From Nymphaea colorata (lineage: Eukaryota > Streptophyta > Magnoliopsida > Nymphaeales > Nymphaeaceae), in NCBI RefSeq assembly GCF_008831285.2, contig NC_045144.1, forward strand, positions 21,469,716-21,529,715: a stretch of DNA of 60,000 nt. Direction: 5' to 3'. A program made the translations under genes and the position numbers. Under the pieces are notes generated by a model. That model made no database searches, was not told the origin of the DNA, and was given only the letters and a program-made list of their open reading frames with translations. Shown here in pieces: positions 33,442-48,317 of the stretch (position 1 is its first letter; each line of letters begins with the position of its first letter).

Positions 33442-35664
33442 TTGATGGAATAATGGAGGGACCCTTGAGCTAAGCTGTGGGAGACCAAGCTTTGCCATGA
33501 AAATGGCACGTCGAGAGGAACTTGCCACTCTAGGTGGGAATGATGGGTCCCCACCTAATGGCAAGTTCTCCTGGACATGCCATTTTGGGGATGAAAATTA
33601 ATCGTCTTGAAGTACTTGTGAGCTGCATTTTTGGGGGATGAAATCCAATGACAAAATTGCCGATCAATAGGTGAGGAGACCCTAGGGTTCGGTGGAGGAG
33701 AGTTAAGTGCAAGCAAATATCTATGCATAACAAATTGGTGGATAACTAAAAGCTCGAAAAATGCATGCATTCACATAGTTGAGATATATATGTCAGATTT
33801 TGTGGAATGATGTTTTGAAGATCCTCTACTTTCCACCATGCATGGATTTCTAAAGAAAGGTGGCAGGCCTTCATTCAGTTAGCGGGAGTGGCCAAGGGTA
33901 GCTGCCTGGGAGTGAGAGGCCATTCTTGTGGTGGCAGGGCATAAATTAATTGGGAGGAGAAAAGTCAGCTAAAAGGACACGAGTCGGCAGCTGTGGGTCT
34001 CCCGGCCCACCGCTTATCTCAAGGATCCCACCATTATTCCTTCAAATCTTAGCCCAGTTGTCAAAACTTTGTCTGGTTTGAGGGCCTCTTCCCCCCACAT
34101 GTTTGCAAAAGGAAGAAAGATGTATAGATAAATTGATTAACAGTTGAGATAGTAAAAGGATTGACGTTGGTGTTGCAGTAGATCTAGTAGGTAGGTAAAG
34201 ACTGTTAAAACGTGAAGTATAATAAGAAAGAGCACAGTAATACTCAAGCATTTTGATGCTTACGTCCACCGGAAAGGGAGCTCTCCTTTATTTATTCTCT
34301 GATACAATTTTAGAGAAGATGAACTCTCAATATAAAGAGTACATGCCAGACCAAAATTGTTTAGGAGAATCACCGAGGATTCTTGTGGTAAATAGGGTAA
34401 CAGGTTTTTTGATAGATAAGGGAACTATGAGACAAGGAAACTAGAGGCGACCGGAAATTTGATGATTCAGGCCAACTCTGGCAACCAAATTGGTCGAACT
34501 TAGAGGCGTTGGATCCGCAACAGATATGCGGTCCTTCCTGTAAAATCTCAGGCTGAGAGATTGAATGTAGAGAAAACGCTGGTTGATGGAATGCAAGGGC
34601 GACAAGCACGTCTGCCCTGCTTTGCAGCAAAAGAGGCGGCCGGAAATTTGATGATTCCGGCCAACTCCGGCCACCAAATTGGTCGAGCTCAGAGGCATTG
34701 GATCCGCAACAGATAGGCGGTCCTTCCTGTAAAATCTCAGGCTGATAGCTTGATTGTGGAGAAAACGCTGGTCGATTGAATGAAAGGCGACAAGCACGTT
34801 GTGCCCTATTTTGCAGCAAAAGTGGCGGTCGGAAATTTGATGATTCTGGCTGACTCCGGTCACCAAATTGATTATTCGTCATTGTTTTCTTCTTTCAAGT
34901 ATCTCTCTCTCTCTCTCTCTCGCATGCATTCTCTCAGTGTTTGAGCCTGGTCGGAAACTGTATTTTAACCATATTTCACATATTATGCATTACTATCAAC
35001 TCCTCTTGTATACTTTTCTTTTATATTTTCTATCCAAAAGTCCTTGTCATGCTTCAAAGCTTTTTGTTTGCCTGATTTCATAGTCCCTTGTTAACCCCAA
35101 TTTGGGAGCCTTGAATCGGACTTGGTCATCGGCTGTTTCCGACAACCTGCTAATTAGAAGCACTGACCTTGTGGTTTTTTGGAAAGGAGAGAAAAATCTC
35201 AAAAAACCTGCTTATTGCCCGGAATTTTGAATGCCCACAAATAAGTAAAACTTCTGAAATGAAATGATAGGATGAATTGTTGTTGCCAAGGGGATGCACT
35301 TAAATAGACAACGTTATTGACTGCAAATAGATTTCTCTTAGCGAAAGATTTGAAAGGAGGAAAAAGAAATTAAGGTGAGAGGCGATGAACTGCTTGTAGA
35401 ATATATACATATACAAAACAAATTCAACTAAAGTAACTAAGCACAACATCGGTGCATTTATTTCGATTGCACAAGTACACAAAGAGGAAAGACGGAAACA
35501 CTGGTTCTGGTTTTTGCAGGAAACAAGAACTAGGAAGTACACACCCTGCATGCATGCTGTCCAAGCAGACAATAAGCATGCTCGCTTTATTATTCAGATG
35601 CACCATAAGTTACAACGTACTAACATCATGATCAAGTTGATAACAGATCAGAGATGAGAAGGTT

Positions 35665-36251
35665 TCAGTTTGCTAGGGCTGCTGGCCTGCTACGGACAGC
35701 GTGGGCATTCACGAACGCAGCATACTCGTTAAGGTCGCAGCAAAGAAGATAGCCGCAGCATGTCTGACCAGATCGGCAGCATCCAGTGCCGGAGCAGCAG
35801 TTCTCACCATATGCGCAGCATCGACCATTGTTGCAATCGACCCCACAAGTAAAGTCGCCCGTTGCATTCTTTTCGTCTGCATCCATAGCCATAATGTTCA
35901 GGAAATTAAGTGTATAGCCAACCAATTAATCGAATGCATGTCTAGCTAGATGCACAAATGGCACATTATTGAATAACTATAGGTTACATCGACGCTCAAG
36001 CTGCCAAGCAGGTGGTCTGGTTAGTAGACTACTAGTCTTTGTGGATCGGTTGATCTTTTTTAAACTAGTTACAGGCGAAGAACCAAGGGTCGCTCCTCCC
36101 TCAGACTCTTCGTTTTGGAGGTAAGTAACGAAAGACCAGCAAGAAACGGAAACATACCCTTTTTTTCAACCACACTACGTGCAAAAGCCACAGAGAGCAG
36201 CAAGAGAAGGGCAACAAAGAGGAGGAAGCGCAGGGAAGAAACTTGCTTCAT
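35665..36251 (-). CDS. Secreted 12-cysteine paired-CC peptide, copy 2
   Basis: Exon 1 36158-36251, exon 2 35665-35876. Both coding exons appear identical to copy 1, and the splice sites, TATA box and AATAAA are preserved, so the copy should be functional. Identity to copy 1 extends over the intron and both flanks, so duplication is recent or gene conversion is active. Confidence 0.85.
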
Positions 36252-38016
36252 TGTGGATAGCAACTAGTTAGTGTGAGTACCAACTAATGGAGGATGACTG
36301 GATGGGTGCAGAATGGCATCCTCTCAACGATCTATTTATAGGAGTGACATGATCGGACCGAGTCAAGACGTATACCTTCCTAGAAAGAGAGAAAATTAGG
36401 ATCTACAACGTTAATCCTTTTACTATCCCAATTCCCATAGCTTCTTGTTAATGTATCTTTCTTCCTTTTGTAAACATGCGGCGAAAAATGCCCTCAAACC
36501 ATTAGTTGGATGAAGTTTTGACAACTGAGCTATGATTTGATGGAATAATGGCGGGATCCTTGAAATGAGCGGTGGGCCGGGAGACCCACAGCTGCCGGCT
36601 CATGGCCTTTTGGCTGGCTTTTTTCCTCCCAATTAAGTTATGCCTGGCCACCACAAGAATGGTCTTCCGGCCTTTTAGCTGACTTTTCACCTCCCAATTG
36701 ATTTATGTTTGGCCACCACAAGAATGGCCTCTTTCTCCCCACTTGCAGGCGGCTACCCTTGGCCACTCCCGTCAATTGAATGAAGGCCTCCCACCATTCT
36801 TTAGAAATCCATGCATGGTGGGAAGTAGAGAATCTTCATAGCATAATGCACAAGCATATACATCACAACTCTGTGAATGCACGCATGTAGAGCTCTCATG
36901 GCCCACAAAACCACGGCAATTATTTAGTTCCCAGTAATTGGGTATCCACATATATTTCCTTGAACTTGTCTCCCGCCACCAAACCCTAGGGCCTCCTCAC
37001 TTAATGATCGGCCATGTTGTCATTTGATTTTGCCCTTCAAAATTGCCAATGGCAAGTACTTCAAGATGTTTAATTTTATTATCAAATATTGAAGAAAGAT
37101 ACTATTCCGAGGAAAGTTGGTAAATACTTAGGTAAGAGACAAAAACCAAGCTCGCTTTGACGACATTATCCGTCACTAAAAAAGTTGCGATGTACTGAGG
37201 GATGGGCAAAACCATAGCTATAACCAACGAAATATAGGAATGAAATTGTCAGTCTGTAGAAGCTGTGACATACTGAAAAAATAATGAAAACAACGGTAAA
37301 AGAGAACGAGAAAATGAATTAACAAATTTTATGAATAAATAATTTTACGTTCTTGAACAGCGTAGAATGTTCTTCACTAAGAAAATTGTCCAATCACCTC
37401 TTTCGTGCTAGATATTTTTCTGGTGAGGGTAACAGCCTTGATTCGAGCTTATAACAGAAATATCATTGTAGACAACCACGACTCATACAATGAAACTCCT
37501 GCATCAACCTTTCACAGAGCAATCATATCCTCACAATCGACTTTCTTAACAAGACATTAGTTCTGAAGGAATGTTTGATCAGCCGAATTGAGCCAGGCAA
37601 CAGTTTCTCTTGGTCGGTGTCTCTATCTAGCTTATACGGAAGAGGAAAAGAATGCATATACAGAAGAATTGATCACAAAAAATAAAAAGAGCAAGAACAG
37701 GAAAGGGGGAACGAGCGAGGGTTTGCATGGAGGATGGGTAGCAACTCCAGTGCACAGGGGGGCAACGTTCGTGGGATGGCGTGGGTGGGAGATGACAATG
37801 GGGTAAAGCAGGTTACAGAGAGGGGGTTGAGAGAAGATGGGGAGGAGTGCAAGGTTACAGAGGAGGAGGGAAAAATCGAGAGCGCCGGCGATGGATTGGG
37901 GAGAGAAAGAGAGGAGCGACGGGTGGTTTTCCCTGTGCTTCGAATTATGATCATCACTGTTGGATCATGTTCCGGTCGACGCTCGACAGTAAATGACCCA
38001 CTAGTTACTTCGATGT

Positions 38017-38048
<32 letters not shown>

Positions 38049-38962
38049 GATGCAACACGCGCGCACTCTCGTAAAGTCTCTTCTCCAATCAAATTGAAGC
38101 GCATACCATTCAGCTCAGTAATGCCTCTCACGCCATTATGGATCAGTGACCTCTATCATCAAGACTGTAAAATAATTAGCTAATCTCTTGGGAAAGAAAA
38201 AATCGCCTCGATAAGCCAGAGCCGTGCCAAACGCTCGACAACAAAGCTGGATGAGCAAAAAGAGAAGAGGCCTGTAAGCTGCTATACTGACAGAATTGCC
38301 TCCGTTGTGGTCGATGCAGGCAACATACACATGCCAGAGGAAGAGAAGATGTGGGGCATTTTTAAAATTATTGAAAAAAAAGTCTTTTTAAGTCTTTTCA
38401 TTTTTTTTATTTTTTCAGTTTCTTTGTTTTTTTATTTAAAAGATATTTTTGTCGCTAACAGTACTGACACACAAAATTCTGTGTCAACACGGCGTGCATA
38501 ACTAGCTTCCGCTCTACTGGGGGTTAACACCATGGCCCATTCCCTTCCCTTTCGTTGCAGTCCAATGTAAGATGACCCGATTCTTTCTCATGAGATTGTA
38601 TATGAGAGTTATCCATTCAGGAAACTTTCACTCTGGTGATGCTTGTTGTTTAACTTTGTGGTTCGTTGTACTGCATACTGAAGCTTTGATTTCTTATTTT
38701 TGTTCAATTACTTTTTTTTTTTTTTGGTATGTAGTCATATTGAACATATTTTTACTAGTGGAAAAGCTCTTTGTGATCATTTTTCCTGTTGATAAAATTT
38801 GCGGCTCAATAATGTTGAAGTTGGGCATCTTGTGTTTGTATACCACAAGATTAACAAACACGAATCTGTCCTGGATCAATTGGTTGGCTGCGTCTTGCTA
38901 AGCAACTCTCTCGTGAAGTTGCCGGTTTTACACCAAGAGTACGGTGTCACACAGCAGGGTGA

Positions 38963-39343
38963 CATGCCTACTCTTAGTTTTGGAGGAAAGTAACCGAAGA
39001 CTAGCTAGAATCGGAAATAAACCCTGTTTTTCAACGACATTACTTGCTTCATTGTGTGTAGCAGCTAGCTAGTGTGAATACCAACTAGTGGAGGATGACT
39101 GGATGAGTGCAGAATGGCATCCTCTTAATGATCTATTTGTTGGAGGAGTGGACATGATCGGACTTAGTCAAAAGGTTTACCTTACTAGAAAGAGAAAAAA
39201 ATTAATGGGGGTCCGCCCCATCAATGTTAATCCTTTTACTATCTCAATTCTTCCTGTTAATTAATCTTTTATCTATATATCTTTCTTCCTTTTGCAAACT
39301 TGCAGGGGAAATGGCTCTCTCATACCATTGGTTGTATGAAGTT
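38963..39343 (-). pseudogene. Paired-cysteine peptide pseudogene, U3
   Basis: Same lesions as the U2 copy: missing signal-peptide core, degenerate TATA box, no second exon. Confidence 0.8.
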
Positions 39344-41566
39344 TTGATGGAATAATGGAGGGACCCTTGAGCTAAGCTGTGGGAGACCAAGCTTTGCCAT
39401 GAAAATGGCACGTCGAGAGGAACTTGCCACTCTAGGTGGGAATGATGGGTCCCCACCTAATGGCAAGTTCTCCTGGACATGCCATTTTGGGGATGAAAAT
39501 TAATCGTCTTGAAGTACTTGTGAGCTGCATTTTTGGGGGATGAAATCCAATGACAAAATTGCCGATCAATAGGTGAGGAGACCCTAGGGTTCGGTGGAGG
39601 AGAGTTAAGTGCAAGCAAATATCTATGCATAACAAATTGGTGGATAACTAAAAGCTCGAAAAATGCATGCATTCACATAGTTGAGATATATATGTCAGAT
39701 TTTGTGGAATGATGTTTTGAAGATCCTCTACTTTCCACCATGCATGGATTTCTAAAGAAAGGTGGCAGGCCTTCATTCAGTTAGCGGGAGTGGCCAAGGG
39801 TAGCTGCCTGGGAGTGAGAGGCCATTCTTGTGGTGGCAGGGCATAAATTAATTGGGAGGAGAAAAGTCAGCTAAAAGGACACGAGTCGGCAGCTGTGGGT
39901 CTCCCGGCCCACCGCTTATCTCAAGGATCCCACCATTATTCCTTCAAATCTTAGCCCAGTTGTCAAAACTTTGTCTGGTTTGAGGGCCTCTTCCCCCCAC
40001 ATGTTTGCAAAAGGAAGAAAGATGTATAGATAAATTGATTAACAGTTGAGATAGTAAAAGGATTGACGTTGGTGTTGCAGTAGATCTAGTAGGTAGGTAA
40101 AGACTGTTAAAACGTGAAGTATAATAAGAAAGAGCACAGTAATACTCAAGCATTTTGATGCTTACGTCCACCGGAAAGGGAGCTCTCCTTTATTTATTCT
40201 CTGATACAATTTTAGAGAAGATGAACTCTCAATATAAAGAGTACATGCCAGACCAAAATTGTTTAGGAGAATCACCGAGGATTCTTGTGGTAAATAGGGT
40301 AACAGGTTTTTTGATAGATAAGGGAACTATGAGACAAGGAAACTAGAGGCGACCGGAAATTTGATGATTCAGGCCAACTCTGGCAACCAAATTGGTCGAA
40401 CTTAGAGGCGTTGGATCCGCAACAGATATGCGGTCCTTCCTGTAAAATCTCAGGCTGAGAGATTGAATGTAGAGAAAACGCTGGTTGATGGAATGCAAGG
40501 GCGACAAGCACGTCTGCCCTGCTTTGCAGCAAAAGAGGCGGCCGGAAATTTGATGATTCCGGCCAACTCCGGCCACCAAATTGGTCGAGCTCAGAGGCAT
40601 TGGATCCGCAACAGATAGGCGGTCCTTCCTGTAAAATCTCAGGCTGATAGCTTGATTGTGGAGAAAACGCTGGTCGATTGAATGAAAGGCGACAAGCACG
40701 TTGTGCCCTATTTTGCAGCAAAAGTGGCGGTCGGAAATTTGATGATTCTGGCTGACTCCGGTCACCAAATTGATTATTCGTCATTGTTTTCTTCTTTCAA
40801 GTATCTCTCTCTCTCTCTCTCTCGCATGCATTCTCTCAGTGTTTGAGCCTGGTCGGAAACTGTATTTTAACCATATTTCACATATTATGCATTACTATCA
40901 ACTCCTCTTGTATACTTTTCTTTTATATTTTCTATCCAAAAGTCCTTGTCATGCTTCAAAGCTTTTTGTTTGCCTGATTTCATAGTCCCTTGTTAACCCC
41001 AATTTGGGAGCCTTGAATCGGACTTGGTCATCGGCTGTTTCCGACAACCTGCTAATTAGAAGCACTGACCTTGTGGTTTTTTGGAAAGGAGAGAAAAATC
41101 TCAAAAAACCTGCTTATTGCCCGGAATTTTGAATGCCCACAAATAAGTAAAACTTCTGAAATGAAATGATAGGATGAATTGTTGTTGCCAAGGGGATGCA
41201 CTTAAATAGACAACGTTATTGACTGCAAATAGATTTCTCTTAGCGAAAGATTTGAAAGGAGGAAAAAGAAATTAAGGTGAGAGGCGATGAACTGCTTGTA
41301 GAATATATACATATACAAAACAAATTCAACTAAAGTAACTAAGCACAACATCGGTGCATTTATTTCGATTGCACAAGTACACAAAGAGGAAAGACGGAAA
41401 CACTGGTTCTGGTTTTTGCAGGAAACAAGAACTAGGAAGTACACACCCTGCATGCATGCTGTCCAAGCAGACAATAAGCATGCTCGCTTTATTATTCAGA
41501 TGCACCATAAGTTACAACGTACTAACATCATGATCAAGTTGATAACAGATCAGAGATGAGAAGGTT

Positions 41567-42152
41567 TCAGTTTGCTAGGGCTGCTGGCCTGCTACGGACA
41601 GCGTGGGCATTCACGAACGCAGCATACTCGTTAAGGTCGCAGCAAAGAAGATAGCCGCAGCATGTCTGACCAGATCGGCAGCATCCAGTGCCGGAGCAGC
41701 AGTTCTCACCATATGCGCAGCATCGACCATTGTTGCAATCGACCCCACAAGTAAAGTCGCCCGTTGCATTCTTTTCGTCTGCATCCATAGCCATAATGTT
41801 CAGGAAATTAAGTGTATAGCCAACCAATTAATCGAATGCATGTCTAGCTAGATGCACAAATGGCACATTATTGAATAACTATAGGTTACATCGACGCTCA
41901 AGCTGCCAAGCAGGTGGTCTGGTTAGTAGACTACTAGTCTTTGTGGATCGGTTGATCTTTTTTAACTAGTTACAGGCGAAGAACCAAGGGTCGCTCCTCC
42001 CTCAGACTCTTCGTTTTGGAGGTAAGTAACGAAAGACCAGCAAGAAACGGAAACATACCCTTTTTTTCAACCACACTACGTGCAAAAGCCACAGAGAGCA
42101 GCAAGAGAAGGGCAACAAAGAGGAGGAAGCGCAGGGAAGAAACTTGCTTCAT
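41567..42152 (-). CDS. Secreted 12-cysteine paired-CC peptide, copy 3
   Basis: Exon 1 42059-42152, exon 2 41567-41778. The coding sequence matches the other copies; the intron is one base shorter (280 bp) through loss of an A near 41964. That gives a usable marker for this copy. Confidence 0.85.
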
Positions 42153-44860
42153 TGTGGATAGCAACTAGTTAGTGTGAGTACCAACTAATGGAGGATGACT
42201 GGATGGGTGCAGAATGGCATCCTCTCAACGATCTATTTATAGGAGTGACATGATCGGACCGAGTCAAGACGTATACCTTCCTAGAAAGAGAGAAAATTAG
42301 GATCTACAACGTTAATCCTTTTACTATCCCAATTCCCATAGCTTCTTGTTAATGTATCTTTCTTCCTTTTGTAAACATGCGGCGAAAAATGCCCTCAAAC
42401 CATTAGTTGGATGAAGTTTTGACAACTGAGCTATGATTTGATGGAATAATGGCGGGATCCTTGAAATGAGCGGTGGGCCGGGAGACCCACAGCTGCCGGC
42501 TCATGGCCTTTTGGCTGGCTTTTTTCCTCCCAATTAAGTTATGCCTGGCCACCACAAGAATGGTCTTCCGGCCTTTTAGCTGACTTTTCACCTCCCAATT
42601 GATTTATGTTTGGCCACCACAAGAATGGCCTCTTTCTCCCCACTTGCAGGCGGCTACCCTTGGCCACTCCCGTCAATTGAATGAAGGCCTCCCACCATTC
42701 TTTAGAAATCCATGCATGGTGGGAAGTAGAGAATCTTCATAGCATAATGCACAAGCATATACATCACAACTCTGTGAATGCACGCATGTAGAGCTCTCAT
42801 GGCCCACAAAACCACGGCAATTATTTAGTTCCCAGTAATTGGGTATCCACATATATTTCCTTGAACTTGTCTCCCGCCACCAAACCCTAGGGCCTCCTCA
42901 CTTAATGATCGGCCATGTTGTCATTTGATTTTGCCCTTCAAAATTGCCAATGGCAAGTACTTCAAGATGTTTAATTTTATTATCAAATATTGAAGAAAGA
43001 TACTATTCCGAGGAAAGTTGGTAAATACTTAGGTAAGAGACAAAAACCAAGCTCGCTTTGACGACATTATCCGTCACTAAAAAAGTTGCGATGTACTGAG
43101 GGATGGGCAAAACCATAGCTATAACCAACGAAATATAGGAATGAAATTGTCAGTCTGTAGAAGCTGTGACATACTGAAAAAATAATGAAAACAACGGTAA
43201 AAGAGAACGAGAAAATGAATTAACAAATTTTATGAATAAATAATTTTACGTTCTTGAACAGCGTAGAATGTTCTTCACTAAGAAAATTGTCCAATCACCT
43301 CTTTCGTGCTAGATATTTTTCTGGTGAGGGTAACAGCCTTGATTCGAGCTTATAACAGAAATATCATTGTAGACAACCACGACTCATACAATGAAACTCC
43401 TGCATCAACCTTTCACAGAGCAATCATATCCTCACAATCGACTTTCTTAACAAGACATTAGTTCTGAAGGAATGTTTGATCAGCCGAATTGAGCCAGGCA
43501 ACAGTTTCTCTTGGTCGGTGTCTCTATCTAGCTTATACGGAAGAGGAAAAGAATGCATATACAGAAGAATTGATCACAAAAAAATAAAAAGAGCAAGAAC
43601 AGGAAAGGGGGAACGAGCGAGGGTTTGCATGGAGGATGGGTAGCAACTCCAGTGCACAGGGGGGCAACGTTCGTGGGATGGCGTGGGTGGGAGATGACAA
43701 TGGGGTAAAGCAGGTTACAGAGAGGGGGTTGAGAGAAGATGGGGAGGAGTGCAAGGTTACAGAGGAGGAGGGAAAAATCGAGAGCGCCGGCGATGGATTG
43801 GGGAGAGAAAGAGAGGAGCGACGGGTGGTTTTCCCTGTGCTTCGAATTATGATCATCACTGTTGGATCATGTTCCGGTCGACGCTCGACAGTAAATGACC
43901 CACTAGTTACTTCGATGTTATATATATATATATATATATATATATTATGATGCAACACGCGCGCACTCTCGTAAAGTCTCTTCTCCAATCAAATTGAAGC
44001 GCATACCATTCAGCTCAGTAATGCCTCTCACGCCATTATGGATCAGTGACCTCTATCATCAAGACTGTAAAATAATTAGCTAATCTCTTGGGAAAGAAAA
44101 AATCGCCTCGATAAGCCAGAGCCGTGCCAAACGCTCGACAACAAAGCTGGATGAGCAAAAAGAGAAGAGGCCTGTAAGCTGCTATACTGACAGAATTGCC
44201 TCCGTTGTGGTCGATGCAGGCAACATACACATGCCAGAGGAAGAGAAGATGTGGGGCATTTTTAAAATTATTGAAAAAAAAAGTCTTTTTAAGTCTTTTC
44301 ATTTTTTTTATTTTTTCAGTTTCTTTGTTTTTTATTTAAAAGATATTTTTGTCGCTAACAGTACTGACACACAAATTCTGTGTCAACACGGCGTGCATAA
44401 CTAGCTTCCGCTCTACTGGGGGTTAACACCATGGCCCATTCCCTTCCCTTTCGTTGCAGTCCAATGTAAGATGACCCGATTCTTTCTCATGAGATTGTAT
44501 ATGAGAGTTATCCATTCAGGAAACTTTCACTCTGGTGATGCTTGTTGTTTAACTTTGTGGTTCGTTGTACTGCATACTGAAGCTTTGATTTCTTATTTTT
44601 GTTCAATTACTTTTTTTTTTTTTGGTATGTAGTCATATTGAACATATTTTTACTAGTGGAAAAGCTCTTTGTGATCATTTTTCCTGTTGATAAAATTTGC
44701 GGCTCAATAATGTTGAAGTTGGGCATCTTGTGTTTGTATACCACAAGATTAACAAACACGAATCTGTCCTGGATCAATTGGTTGGCTGCGTCTTGCTAAG
44801 CAACTCTCTCGTGAAGTTGCCGGTTTTACACCAAGAGTACGGTGTCACACAGCAGGGTGA

Positions 44861-45241
44861 CATGCCTACTCTTAGTTTTGGAGGAAAGTAACCGAAGACT
44901 AGCTAGAATCGGAAATAAACCCTGTTTTTCAACGACATTACTTGCTTCATTGTGTGTAGCAGCTAGCTAGTGTGAATACCAACTAGTGGAGGATGACTGG
45001 ATGAGTGCAGAATGGCATCCTCTTAATGATCTATTTGTTGGAGGAGTGGACATGATCGGACTTAGTCAAAAGGTTTACCTTACTAGAAAGAGAAAAAAAT
45101 TAATGGGGGTCCGCCCCATCAATGTTAATCCTTTTACTATCTCAATTCTTCCTGTTAATTAATCTTTTATCTATATATCTTTCTTCCTTTTGCAAACTTG
45201 CAGGGGAAATGGCTCTCTCATACCATTGGTTGTATGAAGTT
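44861..45241 (-). pseudogene. Paired-cysteine peptide pseudogene, U4
   Basis: As in U2 and U3; no private lesion seen. Confidence 0.8.
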
Positions 45242-47464
45242 TTGATGGAATAATGGAGGGACCCTTGAGCTAAGCTGTGGGAGACCAAGCTTTGCCATGA
45301 AAATGGCACGTCGAGAGGAACTTGCCACTCTAGGTGGGAATGATGGGTCCCCACCTAATGGCAAGTTCTCCTGGACATGCCATTTTGGGGATGAAAATTA
45401 ATCGTCTTGAAGTACTTGTGAGCTGCATTTTTGGGGGATGAAATCCAATGACAAAATTGCCGATCAATAGGTGAGGAGACCCTAGGGTTCGGTGGAGGAG
45501 AGTTAAGTGCAAGCAAATATCTATGCATAACAAATTGGTGGATAACTAAAAGCTCGAAAAATGCATGCATTCACATAGTTGAGATATATATGTCAGATTT
45601 TGTGGAATGATGTTTTGAAGATCCTCTACTTTCCACCATGCATGGATTTCTAAAGAAAGGTGGCAGGCCTTCATTCAGTTAGCGGGAGTGGCCAAGGGTA
45701 GCTGCCTGGGAGTGAGAGGCCATTCTTGTGGTGGCAGGGCATAAATTAATTGGGAGGAGAAAAGTCAGCTAAAAGGACACGAGTCGGCAGCTGTGGGTCT
45801 CCCGGCCCACCGCTTATCTCAAGGATCCCACCATTATTCCTTCAAATCTTAGCCCAGTTGTCAAAACTTTGTCTGGTTTGAGGGCCTCTTCCCCCCACAT
45901 GTTTGCAAAAGGAAGAAAGATGTATAGATAAATTGATTAACAGTTGAGATAGTAAAAGGATTGACGTTGGTGTTGCAGTAGATCTAGTAGGTAGGTAAAG
46001 ACTGTTAAAACGTGAAGTATAATAAGAAAGAGCACAGTAATACTCAAGCATTTTGATGCTTACGTCCACCGGAAAGGGAGCTCTCCTTTATTTATTCTCT
46101 GATACAATTTTAGAGAAGATGAACTCTCAATATAAAGAGTACATGCCAGACCAAAATTGTTTAGGAGAATCACCGAGGATTCTTGTGGTAAATAGGGTAA
46201 CAGGTTTTTTGATAGATAAGGGAACTATGAGACAAGGAAACTAGAGGCGACCGGAAATTTGATGATTCAGGCCAACTCTGGCAACCAAATTGGTCGAACT
46301 TAGAGGCGTTGGATCCGCAACAGATATGCGGTCCTTCCTGTAAAATCTCAGGCTGAGAGATTGAATGTAGAGAAAACGCTGGTTGATGGAATGCAAGGGC
46401 GACAAGCACGTCTGCCCTGCTTTGCAGCAAAAGAGGCGGCCGGAAATTTGATGATTCCGGCCAACTCCGGCCACCAAATTGGTCGAGCTCAGAGGCATTG
46501 GATCCGCAACAGATAGGCGGTCCTTCCTGTAAAATCTCAGGCTGATAGCTTGATTGTGGAGAAAACGCTGGTCGATTGAATGAAAGGCGACAAGCACGTT
46601 GTGCCCTATTTTGCAGCAAAAGTGGCGGTCGGAAATTTGATGATTCTGGCTGACTCCGGTCACCAAATTGATTATTCGTCATTGTTTTCTTCTTTCAAGT
46701 ATCTCTCTCTCTCTCTCTCTCGCATGCATTCTCTCAGTGTTTGAGCCTGGTCGGAAACTGTATTTTAACCATATTTCACATATTATGCATTACTATCAAC
46801 TCCTCTTGTATACTTTTCTTTTATATTTTCTATCCAAAAGTCCTTGTCATGCTTCAAAGCTTTTTGTTTGCCTGATTTCATAGTCCCTTGTTAACCCCAA
46901 TTTGGGAGCCTTGAATCGGACTTGGTCATCGGCTGTTTCCGACAACCTGCTAATTAGAAGCACTGACCTTGTGGTTTTTTGGAAAGGAGAGAAAAATCTC
47001 AAAAAACCTGCTTATTGCCCGGAATTTTGAATGCCCACAAATAAGTAAAACTTCTGAAATGAAATGATAGGATGAATTGTTGTTGCCAAGGGGATGCACT
47101 TAAATAGACAACGTTATTGACTGCAAATAGATTTCTCTTAGCGAAAGATTTGAAAGGAGGAAAAAGAAATTAAGGTGAGAGGCGATGAACTGCTTGTAGA
47201 ATATATACATATACAAAACAAATTCAACTAAAGTAACTAAGCACAACATCGGTGCATTTATTTCGATTGCACAAGTACACAAAGAGGAAAGACGGAAACA
47301 CTGGTTCTGGTTTTTGCAGGAAACAAGAACTAGGAAGTACACACCCTGCATGCATGCTGTCCAAGCAGACAATAAGCATGCTCGCTTTATTATTCAGATG
47401 CACCATAAGTTACAACGTACTAACATCATGATCAAGTTGATAACAGATCAGAGATGAGAAGGTT

Positions 47465-48051
47465 TCAGTTTGCTAGGGCTGCTGGCCTGCTACGGACAGC
47501 GTGGGCATTCACGAACGCAGCATACTCGTTAAGGTCGCAGCAAAGAAGATAGCCGCAGCATGTCTGACCAGATCGGCAGCATCCAGTGCCGGAGCAGCAG
47601 TTCTCACCATATGCGCAGCATCGACCATTGTTGCAATCGACCCCACAAGTAAAGTCGCCCGTTGCATTCTTTTCGTCTGCATCCATAGCCATAATGTTCA
47701 GGAAATTAAGTGTATAGCCAACCAATTAATCGAATGCATGTCTAGCTAGATGCACAAATGGCACATTATTGAATAACTATAGGTTACATCGACGCTCAAG
47801 CTGCCAAGCAGGTGGTCTGGTTAGTAGACTACTAGTCTTTGTGGATCGGTTGATCTTTTTTAAACTAGTTACAGGCGAAGAACCAAGGGTCGCTCCTCCC
47901 TCAGACTCTTCGTTTTGGAGGTAAGTAACGAAAGACCAGCAAGAAACGGAAACATACCCTTTTTTTCAACCACACTACGTGCAAAAGCCACAGAGAGCAG
48001 CAAGAGAAGGGCAACAAAGAGGAGGAAGCGCAGGGAAGAAACTTGCTTCAT
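47465..48051 (-). CDS. Secreted 12-cysteine paired-CC peptide, copy 4
   Basis: Exon 1 47958-48051, exon 2 47465-47676, 281-bp intron. The encoded protein is the same as in copies 1-3. It is the last intact gene of the array; U5 stops before the gene. Confidence 0.85.
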
Positions 48052-48317
48052 TGTGGATAGCAACTAGTTAGTGTGAGTACCAACTAATGGAGGATGACTG
48101 GATGGGTGCAGAATGGCATCCTCTCAACGATCTATTTATAGGAGTGACATGATCGGACCGAGTCAAGACGTATACCTTCCTAGAAAGAGAGAAAATTAGG
48201 ATCTACAACGTTAATCCTTTTACTATCCCAATTCCCATAGCTTCTTGTTAATGTATCTTTCTTCCTTTTGTAAACATGCGGGGAAAAATGCCCTCAAACC
48301 ATTAGTTGGATGAAGTT

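Larger units (their letters stand above)
30577..36517. repeat. Tandem unit U2, 5941 bp
   Basis: Contents in order: R(+) 30577-31137, spacer, GC-rich block 31690-32076, (TA)n 32077-32143, empty site of the solo LTR near 32335, pseudogene, foldback 33502-33584, R(-) 33594-34066, 189-bp repeats 34444-34871, peptide gene 35665-36251. Also empty for the copia element at about 31615. R(+) starts TTGACAACTGAGCTATG here, a variant shared with U3 and U4 only. Confidence 0.95.
36518..42418. repeat. Tandem unit U3, 5901 bp
   Basis: Same order as U2: R(+) 36518-37078, GC-rich block 37630-38016, (TA)n 38017-38045, pseudogene, foldback 39404-39486, R(-) 39496-39968, 189-bp repeats 40346-40773, peptide gene. 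Shorter than U2 almost solely because of the TA run. Confidence 0.95.
42419..48317. repeat. Tandem unit U4, 5899 bp
   Basis: R(+) 42419-42979, GC-rich block 43533-43918, (TA)n 43919-43945, pseudogene, foldback 45302-45384, R(-) 45394-45866, 189-bp repeats 46244-46671, peptide gene. A one-base change (GCGGGG for GCGGCG near 48281) marks its right edge. Confidence 0.95.
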